This document shows positions 1 to 10,916 of a stretch of 64,000 nt of DNA, one piece after another (the first letter of the stretch is position 1; every line of letters starts with the position of its first letter). A program made the position numbers and the translations under genes. Origin of the DNA: Kitagawia praeruptora. Taxonomy: Eukaryota; Streptophyta; Magnoliopsida; Apiales; Apiaceae. The notes beneath the pieces are model-generated. The model had not been told where the DNA came from and searched no databases. It worked only from the letters and a program-made list of their open reading frames with translations. The DNA is taken from assembly GCA_037693485.1 (NCBI GenBank), contig CM075354.1, forward strand, positions 160,833,501-160,897,500, read 5' to 3'.

Positions 1-174
1 TTGCCAAGTTCATAGTCAGACTACATAATGTAGTATTGACATATAAAACCCTTATGGGAACCCTAAAGTATCATGATAGTAACTTAGCTCGTTCTTGTAT
101 CGACTAGTAAGGTGACAGACCTTGGGGATTACGAGCAGTAACATAATGATGCTGGTTTTGATGTTGAAGATCGG

Positions 175-312
175 ATGGTGGATTCGATAGAGTACCCTAC
201 TGAGGACCCGGAAGAGGTTCCAGCAGAGGAGAAGAATATTGATAAGGATAAGGAGTTTACCCTTAAGGAAATAAGGGCTACAGCCAGAGATACTGTAAGA
301 GTTAAGGTATAG
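175..312 (+). pseudogene. Short acidic frame, possible leader-ORF remnant of element C
   Basis: A 45-codon plus-strand frame from ATG to TAG is rich in Glu, Asp and Pro in its first half. Its character and position at the 5' side of the remaining interior recall the acidic start of the extra ORF of element A (16383-17093), but the sequence match is weak and may be chance. There is only about 0.9 kb between it and the RT remnant, so most of gag and protease would be missing. I cannot assign a function. Confidence 0.2.
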
Positions 313-1242
313 TGCTCAGAGAAGTGAGCTCAAAGAATTGAGATATTATTAAGAGAATTAAAGAGGCATATTGGATTCATAGCCGGACTACCAAATGAAG
401 TGCCAGCAAGTAAGATGGATTTGAGGAATTACTCAAGATCGTATGTAAGGATAGATAAGAATCCTTGGAGACTTTCAGATTAATGAGAAAGGAATTAGAA
501 TGATGCATGATTATCAAAGACATTGATATAGGACGGGGAGCAGAGTCCCTAGGAACAGTTAAGACATAGGTGGCAAGTGCCATATCTTCAAATAAATGGA
601 TTAGTGTGAATCTTATTAATGATAATTCGCCATGAGAAGGCGGATTTCCTAGGTTATAATTTATAAAGTCAAATTGAGATTGTTAAGGTGATTTTATTCA
701 GGGAAATGCCCAACTTATAATGGATCAACTTAAAAAGAAAAGACATTGGGAAGTGATGGCCTGAACGGATAAAGTATATGAGGAAATAGTAAGCGAGACA
801 ATGATCTCAGAACCTACAAGAGGAGAAGACCAGTGAGTCTGTGATAAATTAGTAATAAGGCTATCGTCAAGAACCAAGTATAAGTTTGGTTCAATTCAGT
901 GAAATGATGAACCAGAAACATTAGTTGCATGTGATTCAGAAGAATATTAAATTCTTTCTTTTCCTTGAATGGATTATGGTAGTTACCTTAAGTTTATTCT
1001 GACACTGAATCATAAATGGATTAGGCAAGGCGAGCAGTGGTCGAGATGTAATTGAGAATGCTTCTAGATGCAACCTGAAAGAACAGGCGTAGGACATGTT
1101 CTCGAAATAAGAGTTTTGGCAAAATGAAGTCCAACAATAGGACACATGATCAATAAGAGTAATGTTGGTCGGCCCTACCAAGTTAAAGACAGTTTCAAAT
1201 AGAGATTGGCCAACCACACTGGCAAAGGTGAGAAATTTCATA

Positions 1243-1830
1243 AAATTCACAAGGTATTACCAAAGATTTGCTCAGGACTTCACAGAAAGTGTAGTCCCGT
1301 AACCCGACTTATTATAAGAGTAAAAGTTTGAATGGACAAGATGAACGTGAGAAGATCTTCCTGGAGCTAAAGGTAAAGTTGGTGATGACCAGGGTTGGCG
1401 TTGCCTAATGGAAGAAGGAAACTTTGGGAGATATTATGATGCAACTCATATAGGTATAGGTCTGCGCTTATGCAGCACGACAGCGTAATTTCGAATACAT
1501 TTAGACAGCGCAGTTCATCGGATTCGGATGGCCTTGGTAGTGCCAATGTTGAGGAACGACTAACCCCGACGGTAGTATTCCTTCTGAGACTAGTTGTTAA
1601 GAAGACTGGTATTTGGTAGTATCGACTAATAGGACGAATATGTATCGGGAAGATGTGGCATGTTACTAGTGGGTGAATAGATCAACTGAAATTTTCCCAA
1701 ATTCTGGAAAGGAATTCAACGAATTTTGGCAAACCTTGTCTTTCTGATTATCAAAAGACGTCATTGAAGAGAGTGGAAACTGGAGCGAACCCTGTGGATT
1801 GGGTAAAGTAGCCGCTATACAGGTGGGTAG
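1243..1830 (+). pseudogene. Pol remnant: RT end, RNase H, integrase start
   Basis: Out-of-frame islands follow the gene order of element A. At 1243-1281 the frame reads KFTRYYQRFAQDF, matching GYYRRFVQDF after the RT palm. At 1467-1490 it reads LMQHDSVI, matching LMQHGKVI of RNase H. At 1640-1648 it reads MYR, with tryptophan-rich text like the integrase zinc region. At 1771 it reads EWKLE, matching EWKWE just before the integrase catalytic core. Frame changes and stops between the islands show a long-dead gene. The family assignment is sound; exact borders are not. Confidence 0.6.
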
Positions 1831-3261
1831 ACATACCCCGATTATTACAGTTGAATGTAGGGATAAAATTACGAAGTTGAATGTAATTAAGAAACAAGCC
1901 GGACGGAGAAATTCTGGGATTGACTTAAATGAAAAGGTTGTTATGCCAGAAATGTTAAGCTTTTGTGGTACGTGGAATTGATAAGATTAACTGAAAGAAT
2001 AAAAGTGAAGGAAAGGTGACCGGAGACGGTACCGAGAAGTCGAGTGAGACTTATATGGAGTAAAGCTTTGGAAAGATCAAAATGTATCAAAGAAGAAGGC
2101 AATATGCCAGCAATTGCTAGAGAAGTAATGCTATTAGCCAACCCCTAAGCTCACATATTTAGCATGGCCAGATGGGGGCCAAGTCACTAAGGATTATCAA
2201 GTGACTGAACCAGCAACGTAAGGACAAAGCGGGGTGCTTCTAATCAAGTGCCAACCGCGAGGGCTTTTGATATAAATTGAATGGAGATACAAGATGATGG
2301 ATTTTATATATACCATGGACGTATTAGGATTGAGGGTAGTGACCACTGAAGAGTTACGAAGATTGCCAAAGTCAGTGCAGTATGATGCATAAATGTTATC
2401 TGAAGCTTAGTGTCCTCAAAAAGAGCATTAGGCGCTAAGAGATTCACGTTGAACACGACCAATATCCTCCAGGACATCCTTTCTACCATTACCAAGTTCT
2501 GTATGAAAGAGTAGATAGACATATGTTGTCTTTTGGAAGGTCATATAGACCGACATTCGTTTGAAAGAAAGGTTAACATGAGCTACCTATAGATTATAAA
2601 TATGAGAATGATTGAAAACAGACCCTTATTAAGGGTGCATGATTTGATTACCAATTTCAGGGTAATGTAAGTACTATTTGAAAATAGAATTGAGGGTAGA
2701 GCATCCATAAATTAAGACAAACCCTGGGGATGCACAAAGGATAGCATCACCCCTAATAAAGACATTTTGAATTCAGACGATATAAGTTGAATCGACCAAG
2801 GTATCAATAACCTATAAGGATTTGTGGAAAGGAGTCTCAAAAAGTACATAGACAGAATCGTTATAGAATTGGTTAATGATGTTTGATGTACCCTGTACCC
2901 CGAAGATATAGGATGAATGATGAGGATGACCTAAGGAACCCTATAAGGGAAGAGGTAATGTTCTGAACTTCAGAAAGGGAAGTTTGGTAAGGAATGTATG
3001 ACATCGTAACAATACGGCCAGAGGAAGTAGGTGTGAAACCATGAGAAAGTATGGATTGAACCAATAAGGTTGAGATTATCCTAAAACGAGAAGGGAATTA
3101 AGTAAGGAAATATCCTAGATATGATGGGGAGTACCTATAGTAAAGTTCACACCAGAAAGGTGGCAGCAATGACTATTGGAAAAGACTGATATACGCTTCC
3201 TCCCATTTAGCAGAATTTAAGGGAGAATGCTTTCACCCTGAGTTGGAATAAATCCAGAGAA

Positions 3262-3345
3262 CGTTGACTTCAAGAAATTATTATATTCAGGAAAGGCCAA
3301 TGAGGTGGCCGACACTTTAAGTATAAGGAAGTAGGTATAAATGCT
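3262..3345 (+). pseudogene. Second pol remnant: RNase H/integrase junction
   Basis: The plus strand reads SGKANEVADTLSIRK, matching HPGKANVVADALSRK, the conserved linker between RNase H and integrase in element A. It is followed by a TAG. In an intact element this point lies about 0.5 kb after the RT end, yet here it is about 2 kb after it and downstream of integrase remnants. It therefore belongs to a second pol copy or to a rearranged segment. Confidence 0.55.
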
Positions 3346-5124
3346 CATACCAAAGAAACGGAATGGTATTGAGAAGGACTTGAAGGTCAGAAAGTGGTGG
3401 AGGAATTTATATTCCCTCTAATAATTGTGCAAGAATCAACCATAAGAGTAGTTTAAGTAAAGATTCGATTCCTGATGTTGCCGATAGTACATTACCGACA
3501 TTAGGAGGCTCTGCGTCAGACCAGACCAAATCCCCCAAGAGACTCGCCTTTTCTTTGGAAAGAGAGAGGGGAGGTTAAGTAACAATGAATTGGTAGTAGA
3601 TGACCAAAAACAGAGATGGTACCAATACTGATAAGCCAGATGGCACGATGGTGATCCTTCTGAGAAATTAGGTGGTAACGACTGTGGAAATGTCAAAGTA
3701 AATCTAAGTTAGAGAAATCATCTAGGTTTATTTCAGATGTTGTAATTTCTGGATCGACGGGATATTTGAAATGAAGAATTAGGTTATGATGGTTCATAGA
3801 ATGATTATAGTAAAAATAAAGACAAGAGACTGATAGAGATGGAAATAGAATTGGGAATTAATAAGAGAGTCAGATAGGCAGACTCATGAGAAGCTCCAGT
3901 AATGAAGCGAAAAGAGTATGGAATTGGCAAGGTAGGGGTATTGGCCAAAGCGAAAAGTTGGAATTAGGAGCATGAATGACATACAAATTGACTCCTTTTT
4001 AAGTTTGGAAAATCCGAGGAAATATGGAATAGTTGATTAAGAAATAAAGAGACTCATGGAATGAGAAAGTGAAATCTAGACGGTTGAACGAAGGAAAATT
4101 CGACCCCAAACGTGTAACACGTATTGAGTAAAGGTGGCGAGTGTCTCAACACTGAGATGACGATAGAGTTAAACAATAAGAGTAAATAAGAATTAGATAA
4201 TATGAAGGATGTGATTGATAAAGAAAAGATTGGGAAATAATTATGGAATGTGGAGCAAGAAATGTTATGAATGGATTGATGAATGGGTTTTTCCTAACGA
4301 GCACTCGGAATGACAACCTGATAGTGTTAGAATTATGAGTATGAAAGAGCCAGTGTCGGGGCGTGAAATGTGAGTAATAATAATGTCAAGCGGGAAATCC
4401 AAGATTTAACCTGAGAGGTTGAAGGATTTTCCAAAAAGTAAGTGGTGCTAATATCAAGCAAGAGTATAGGTCCATAGAATGATGGACAGAATAGCAGGGA
4501 AATGTGATATGTGAGATTACGAGAAAGTGGAATTTGATACGAATATGATTATTTCTCTTCTCTAATAAACCTCTATAGTTCAGAGGTAAATTCTAAGTAT
4601 GATATTTTGACAATCATGAAAACTTTCATATATGATTCTTTGAAATTCGTTCTTTTCTTCTCCCTTATTTATCTTCTTCTAAATTGAGAAGAACAACCCT
4701 TTAAGGAGGGGAGGTAATACTACGTGACTCTCTGTCTGTGTGATAGGAGTCTAAGTGGAATGCCATTAATTGTTTAATTGCTTGTCAAGTACTAAAGGCT
4801 GGCCCCCTTCTGTACTATCTATGCAATATAACAAATGTTCATTGATCACAGTGATCTCTCGATAAATTTTTCCACCTAAATATATATATACATCGAGATT
4901 GCGAAGATTAAAGCGATCAGGAATTGCAAAATTACGAGTGAGGTTATCTCCGGAATTCGTAGCGCGTTAGTGATACCGAAGTCACTGCACGTACCAATAA
5001 GGTTAATAGTGTAAGACCGGACAAGAGCGTATACCGGATAATGTGTTATGTGAAAGTATCAAAGAATTGGTAGAACGGATAAAGGGTGTATTGTAACACC
5101 AGTACGATGTGCTTTAGAAAGATT

Positions 5125-5196
5125 GGAATGTGTAAGGATCGACCAGAGAATTGGAAAGCGAAATAACCAACAAGTACCCAATTGTCTTCTACCTGA
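5125..5196 (+). pseudogene. Chromodomain remnant at the pol end of element C
   Basis: Read on the plus strand, this stretch aligns base by base with the last ~70 nt of the integrase chromodomain gene of element A, including the terminal TGA directly before the GATTCCG hairpin. Small indels have destroyed the frame. It identifies element C as a chromovirus of the same lineage as A and B and fixes the distance from pol stop to PPT at about 20 nt. Confidence 0.6.
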
Positions 5197-5211
5197 TTCC
5201 GGGACGGAATC
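5195..5211 (+). other. Hairpin between pol stop and PPT (element C)
   Basis: GATTCCG-GGA-CGGAATC, a perfect 7-bp stem with a 3-nt loop, directly precedes the PPT. The identical hairpin stands at the same place in elements A and B. Confidence 0.7.
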
Positions 5212-5212
5212 C

Positions 5213-5229
5213 TTTTAAGGAGGGGAGAC
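5213..5229 (+). promoter_or_regulatory. Polypurine tract of element C
   Basis: TTTTAAGGAGGGGAGAC abuts the TGTAAGAACCC start of the 3' LTR at 5230. A PPT primes plus-strand DNA synthesis; its place beside the LTR proves that C is on the plus strand. Confidence 0.85.
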
Positions 5230-7347
5230 TGTAAGAACCCAGATTTTTGGGTAGAATTAAAACTTTTATTATGTATTGATGTAAGAGTGAGCAGTGGTTA
5301 CAACTACAATGTAATACTGGCTTTAAAGAATGAATAATGAAAGGATATATATTCCAAGGTTATATGGCCTGAAGGATGCTATTGGGTGATAACTTAGATT
5401 AGAATAATCTATCTCCTAGAAAGTTAAGATAAGATTCCCTAGAGAGAAATAGATACCCTCATGTCATCCAAATCAATATCTATTATAAGTCCAGCGATTC
5501 CGTAAGAAGGTTAAGGAACACTCGAGGGTGAACCAGGTTCATTTTCCTAATTATAGGAATTAAATAAAAATAAGTGATGAATAGTGATTTTGGTGGAATT
5601 TGGAATATTATTATAATAATGTTATACCCGGTATTCGGAACGGATTTCTGAGTTCGTATTAGTGATCCAGGAGGAAAATAAGTGTATGTAAAAGCTGTCG
5701 GATTCTGAAAAACAGCACTTTCATTTTCTCCGAGATTTTCCCTAGACACTGATAGATTAAGGATTTAATATTTAATATTTGAGGAATATTAATTGGAGGA
5801 TTATAATGAAAGATGGAAATGGTGATAGAATTATTAAGAAGGTTTCCGGTAAAACCCTAACTAGAAACGAATGAGTTATTCCCTCGAACGATCAATGAAT
5901 TGAGCAACAAACGGACAAAGAATCAAGCAGAGGAAGCAAGATGCATGCATGTGCAAAGGAAAATATCTACAAACCAATTAGTTATATAAGTAACCAACAT
6001 ATCTAGGAATCAAACTAGTACTTAGCAAATCAAACCACTTGGTTAGCCTAAACACCACCAAAGATCAACACTTGTCATGGTGTTTCCTCATCCAACACTT
6101 CACAACCTTATTAAAGTAGCTTTATACAAAGATATTATGTGTAAGTGGATGAGAGTGGATGAGAATTAAATCAAAGAAATCAAAAAGAAACCAAGCAAAA
6201 ACTTTATTCTCTCCATACTAGCACCATTCGGCTTTCTTGGAAATTCCAAGATCCAAATCCAACTTCCAACCATCCTTTGATCTTGAAACTTTTTATGTGA
6301 GTCCTATAATTCATAAAAATGATCTCCTCAAAATCCTAGCTTCAATCTCTTCTTTTTCCATTTTCAAAAAAATCCTCAAAGAGGAGGATGAATAGTAACC
6401 TCAAGAACAAAACTTTTGGATCTTGATTTTGGTTGATGATCCAAGCTTCATGGAGGCTATACAAGGACTATACAAGGATTACTAAGTGTATACAAACCCC
6501 AAGGAAGGTATAACACACTTGAAACCCTAGATCTTACTTTGAGATTATGCTTGTTCTTGATGATTTTAGAGTAGTATGTTCATGATAATGTTATAACCAT
6601 GCTTAGTTAGTGATTTAGTGATTCAAATAGAATGATGATTATTATGGTGAAGCATGATGTACTTGGACAGATTGAGATGAATATGAAGTGTAGAAATTGT
6701 GTGGATGCCCGGTGTGGCTTGGTTGGTGTGTTATGATTTTAGAAAGATTCGATTTATAGCCGTCGTAATGCCCGATTTTCGTTTAACCTTAAGTAACCAT
6801 GCATCACAGTAGCCTTAACTCACTGTTAAGCTTCGATTTCTGCCATGATAAGCTAGATTATGTTATAAGCTTCGTTTTGATATAAAGATCGTATGAAATG
6901 GACTTACGGTTTAGGAGTTATGATTAAATTCGTAAAAGAGGTTCGAAACCGTAATCGAAAGTTCGTAATTGTAATTGATTCCCTTAAATGTCGTTTAATC
7001 AGTGGCGAATCTTATTAATTAAATATTAGAGGTAAAAAGGAAGGTGTGGGAGAAAACCACATGTCGAATGGATCGTTTTCCGATTTTATAAAAATGTTCG
7101 AATCGAGGTTAAACGCGAACGAACCCCTTAAAAGTATGACTTTGGTTATAACTTAGAAGACGGGCGATAAAACTCGAGGTATAATCTTGATTCGTAAACG
7201 ACCGACCTTAGAACTTGTACGACTTAAGTATATACCAAGTATAAGCATGATGACATGTCTTGATAACGAACGAATGTCGAATCGTATCGGTGATAAAAAG
7301 AGTTACACTAAAAGAGACGTAACGAGATAACTCGAAAACATGTTTCG
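5230..7347 (+). repeat. 3' LTR of element C, segment 1
   Basis: The segment begins TGTAAGAACCCAGATTTT, nearly the same as the LTR start of element B, and runs until element A interrupts it. The last five bases, TTTCG (7343-7347), are repeated at 20857-20861 as the target duplication of A. No gene is seen here; 5483-5749 and similar short frames are LTR shadows. Confidence 0.85.
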
Positions 7348-8209
7348 TGTGACGCCCCCAGATCCGGGGTCGGAGATCTAGGCGCTCACGGTCCATTTTC
7401 CATTATTATCATACTTGTTCTTGCACACAATATAAATAAACAGCCATCGACCCCACAATAAACTCACACCGCACACACACACACACACACACAGGTTAGA
7501 GTCTCAGAAACGTCATACATTTGATTAAGCAAAAGTAAAAGTTTTAGAGTTATTACAGACCGAATTAAATAGCATTTATGCTACCAGCAACACTTCGATA
7601 TGAAGCGAAGTTGGCGGCTTGAAAGTTTGCTGCGGTACACTGCCTTGCACAGGTCATACTTATAAATAAAACGTACTAACAAAAGTTGCCGACCAATCCG
7701 GCTAATGGGGCCTACCGGTGGAATCTCGACTGCAGCCTGGGGTCTAGTCACCTGCTTTCGAACAGTCTGACTGGTTCTTGCCATTTCTCTTAGCTGTTGT
7801 GTTTGTAAAATTTGAAAACAAGCAAGAGTGAGCAACTATAGCTCAGCAAGAATATATGTATAAGATAAGCAATATAACATTTCATATGTATAATAGTCAT
7901 TAAACTCATTGTATCAATCAGTTATAGAATCACTTGTCATTATTGGTAAATTTCAAAGGTGCACCAGTACGTGCCCTTGTTTTCAAAATAACCTTGCAGT
8001 TCTAGCTACTGCATAAAGTCAACATCTTTCTCATCAAAATAGGACACTATCGGCAACTGGCACATAGGCCTAAGATGCAGTGTCAAAGCATTTTTCCAAA
8101 GTGGAGGATGGGACTGGAAGAAAACATAAAACCTGACAGGGATTGACGATGATCAGTCGCCACATCCGAGTCCAATAATCCGCGGGTCTTCTCTACCGGT
8201 AGAAGGATA

Positions 8210-8293
8210 GAAACTACATCCGTAACTATCCCCGAGTGAAAACTACATCCGTAATCACCCTCGATGAAAACTACATCCGTAATCATCCTTCGG
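8210..8293 (-). repeat. Triplicated 28-bp repeat in LTR of A
   Basis: Three adjacent 28-bp units (8210-8237, 8238-8265, 8266-8293) share the core AACTACATCCGTAA. They recur in the other LTR of A (18186-18269) and, with the same period, in both LTRs of element B (24023-24106 and 33596-33679). Confidence 0.8.
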
Positions 8294-8351
8294 CAACACC
8301 TGGGCCGGAATAAGTGATGGATCGCCTGGCTCACGGCCGCTTACACATCCC

Positions 8352-8375
8352 GGGAATCGTTCGTCAACGGTTCCC
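8352..8375 (-). other. LTR hairpin (element A)
   Basis: GGGAATCGT-TCGTCA-ACGGTTCCC forms a 9-bp stem with one mismatch. Elements B carry a perfect version at the matching place. Confidence 0.6.
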
Positions 8376-10882
8376 ACACCTGCCAGAGTCCCTTTTTCTT
8401 TTTCTTTTTAAAAACCAGATTTTGATTGAAAACAGAGTAGTTGTGGTTCGACATCAGTCGACCGATAATTCTTGAAATCATACAAGAAGCGAATCCTGAC
8501 CGGGGGTTTTCGAAAAGGTTTTGAGTTCGAAAAAGTTCGAGTTTGAAAGTATTAAAAGGTATCTTGGATTAACTTTGTTTTTAAAATAGTGAACAATAAT
8601 TATTAAATGATATTTTAAGATTTAATATTAATAATTAATAAAATAATTATTTAATAAATAAACTTTCAATCCAAGATAGGGTTTCGAGTATTTACGAAGA
8701 TATAATAATAGTTATTTGAATATACGATACCACCCGAATGACCCTTCGGGTTTTCGCAATATAGATACGATATAATAATATACCGCTCCCCGGTCAATAG
8801 TACATACGGACCGCTACGACCTCTATTGCTAGAGTCGTTGTCCGAAGAAAACATTTCAATCTAAGTTCAAGGGGTAAAAGCATACATGTACTTGTTCAAT
8901 CTCAATTGCTTCAATACTTCGATAAACATAGCATTTGATATAATTTGAAAACTACAAACACAACAGTGAAAATCCTTGTATATGTATAAGTTTTGAAAAG
9001 TAAACTTGCCTTGGTTTGGTTGGGGTGGTCGAGCGTATGAATTCGAACGATCTATACATAAACAATAATCGTTCGTTAGTACCTTAACAATTTCTCTTTA
9101 ATTACGGGGTTTAGGGGGGGTACGAAATTAACTTAATAACTCCGTCTTATGACTCTCTAGCCCCACTATAGGTTCATGTCATCACTCGATCACGATCGTC
9201 ACTTATTCGACCTAATTTAATTACCACGCTCGAATCATAATCATTAACTTAGAATTTTGGTCCACTAATCGACTTTTTCCCTTGCGCGAATTTTACTCTA
9301 TCATTTTTATAAAATCCAAAAATTCATATTTTAATCCAATTCTTTTTGGGTAGCCTTCACCACTGTATTTCCTAGCTTCTCTAATTTTTCCATGATCCCA
9401 AATAATTTTTAAGGTGTTTAAACAAGGTTCACAAGAGGGTCACTTAGTGCAGTCCATAGTCCAGAAACACAACTCACTCTTTCGGCTATAACTTAAAATC
9501 TATACATCACAAAATTATGAACCTTACATATTCAGAAACTACAGATCAAGACCTTTCCAACAATATAAGGTAGGTGTTCAGGGGATCAGCTTAAGGGTTC
9601 CGAATCACAGTTTCAAAAAGGGGTCAGTGCAGATTGTCCAACAACTCCTTTACCACAAGTCATGTCTCTTCTCAAAAATTCCACCAACTCCAAAAATCAT
9701 CACAAACTCCCAACAAAATTCTCATACACTTATGAGACCTCATACCACATAAAAATAATTTTCAATATGACAATAACCATCAACATCCATGATTTTTCAT
9801 AAATCAAACTATAATCAACCCTTTTGTGCACCAATCTTTTAGATCTACTAATACTAAGCAATGTTCTTGCCATGGCTACTAAGGGTTAGAATTTATACCT
9901 TCCTTGAAGCTCTTAGTAACTTAACAAAGCTTGAAATACTCTCCAAACACCTTGGTTGATCAATCTATGGCTTGATCTTCAAGATCCAACAAACAAGAAC
10001 AATAAGAGTTACTATTCACCTAGAACTTTAAGAATTTATAACTAGAAAACTAATGGATAAAAAGGGTTGAAATTCATAGCATACCTTCCTTATATGATGT
10101 AGAGTACCTAGGATTTTTGTCTTGAATTTAGAGTGATGAGAAGTGGGGAGAAGAAGAAATTTTCTTCTCCTTTTTTGCCTTTGGCCGAGAGCTCTCAAAA
10201 GGGGGGGGGGGAGTTGTTTTGTTTTCTTTTGTGTTGGATGAATAAGTGGTGTGAGATGAGGTTGGGTAATATGTAGTAGTGTAAGTATATGCATGTACAA
10301 CATAAGTATGGCTAGAGGTATGGCCATGGTACTTGTTGTCTCCACCTTTTTAAAAAGTAAGCCAACTAGCTACTAACTAGATTCTTGTAGTTTAGTTTGT
10401 TTCTAACTAGCTACCAACTACTTGGTTCTAATCTTAGACTAGGTGGTTTGCATGGAATTTGCATGGGATGCATGAAATCTTGCCACCTTGCATGGTTAGT
10501 AGGTATTTTCCAATTTCCAAAATTTTCTAAATAAATCTTAAACATTTTTGGTGGAGTTTTTCCTTCGATATTCTTTCTAAAATCCAACTTCCTAATTTTA
10601 AGTATATATATAGTTCCTTGGTTCTCAAAATAATAAAACCATGATCTTGTCGTAGTATTCGTATTTATCGATACCCCGGAAATGTACGAAAATAATAAAA
10701 TAGAATTTTGCGAAATCCGTCGACATTTACATACACTTATTTTCCATAAGGGAACATAATATCATTACAAATCTTCATTTATCCGTCATTCATATATGGG
10801 GGTGGGATTCACTTCTCTTACATAACAAAGTTACTATTCATTCCGTCTACTCCAATAATATCAAAAATCAGGGTTCTTACAG

Positions 10883-10899
10883 CCTCCCCTCCTTAAAAG
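10883..10899 (-). promoter_or_regulatory. Polypurine tract of element A
   Basis: On the minus strand, CCTTTTAAGGAGGGGAGGC lies directly before the TGTAAGAACC start of the 3' LTR at 10881. It is nearly identical to the PPTs of B and C. Confidence 0.85.
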
Positions 10900-10916
10900 G
10901 ATTCCGTCCCGGAATC
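10900..10916 (-). other. Hairpin between pol stop and PPT (element A)
   Basis: GATTCCG-GGA-CGGAATC, a 7-bp perfect stem, overlaps the pol stop codon TGA and abuts the PPT, as in B and C. Confidence 0.7.

Larger units (their letters stand above)
1..5229 (+). mobile_element. Decayed interior of Ty3/gypsy element C
   Basis: This is the internal region of a plus-strand chromovirus whose 3' LTR starts at 5230. No long frame is open, but scattered pol remnants (1243-1830, 3262-3345, 5125-5196) read in the plus direction and match the intact pol of element A. The order is odd: integrase remnants near 1640-1800 precede a second RNase H/integrase junction near 3290, so two pol remnants seem to lie in tandem. 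Between 2200 and 3260 and between 3350 and 5120 I recognise nothing coding. A purine tract like a PPT lies at 4698-4714. The 5' LTR, if it exists, is left of the window. Confidence 0.75.
7348..10881 (-). repeat. 3' LTR of element A
   Basis: 3,534 bp; in element direction TGTAAGAACC...GGGGGCGTCACA. It pairs with 17324-20856. It carries an (AC)n microsatellite near 7471-7492, three exact-period 28-bp repeats (8210-8293), a GC-rich island with a hairpin (8352-8375), and a G-run near 10200. The short frames in it (e.g. 7581-7835, 8083-8334) recur in the other LTR and have no recognisable domain; I do not call them genes. Confidence 0.95.

Noticed and set aside
4698..4714. PPT-like tract as the start of another LTR
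   Set aside because: The following bases do not begin with TG in the LTR pattern of this lineage and no partner LTR is seen; kept only as a note for element C.
8210..8293. Possible CRISPR-like array of 28-bp repeats
   Set aside because: The units are directly adjacent with no spacers and sit in a plant LTR.
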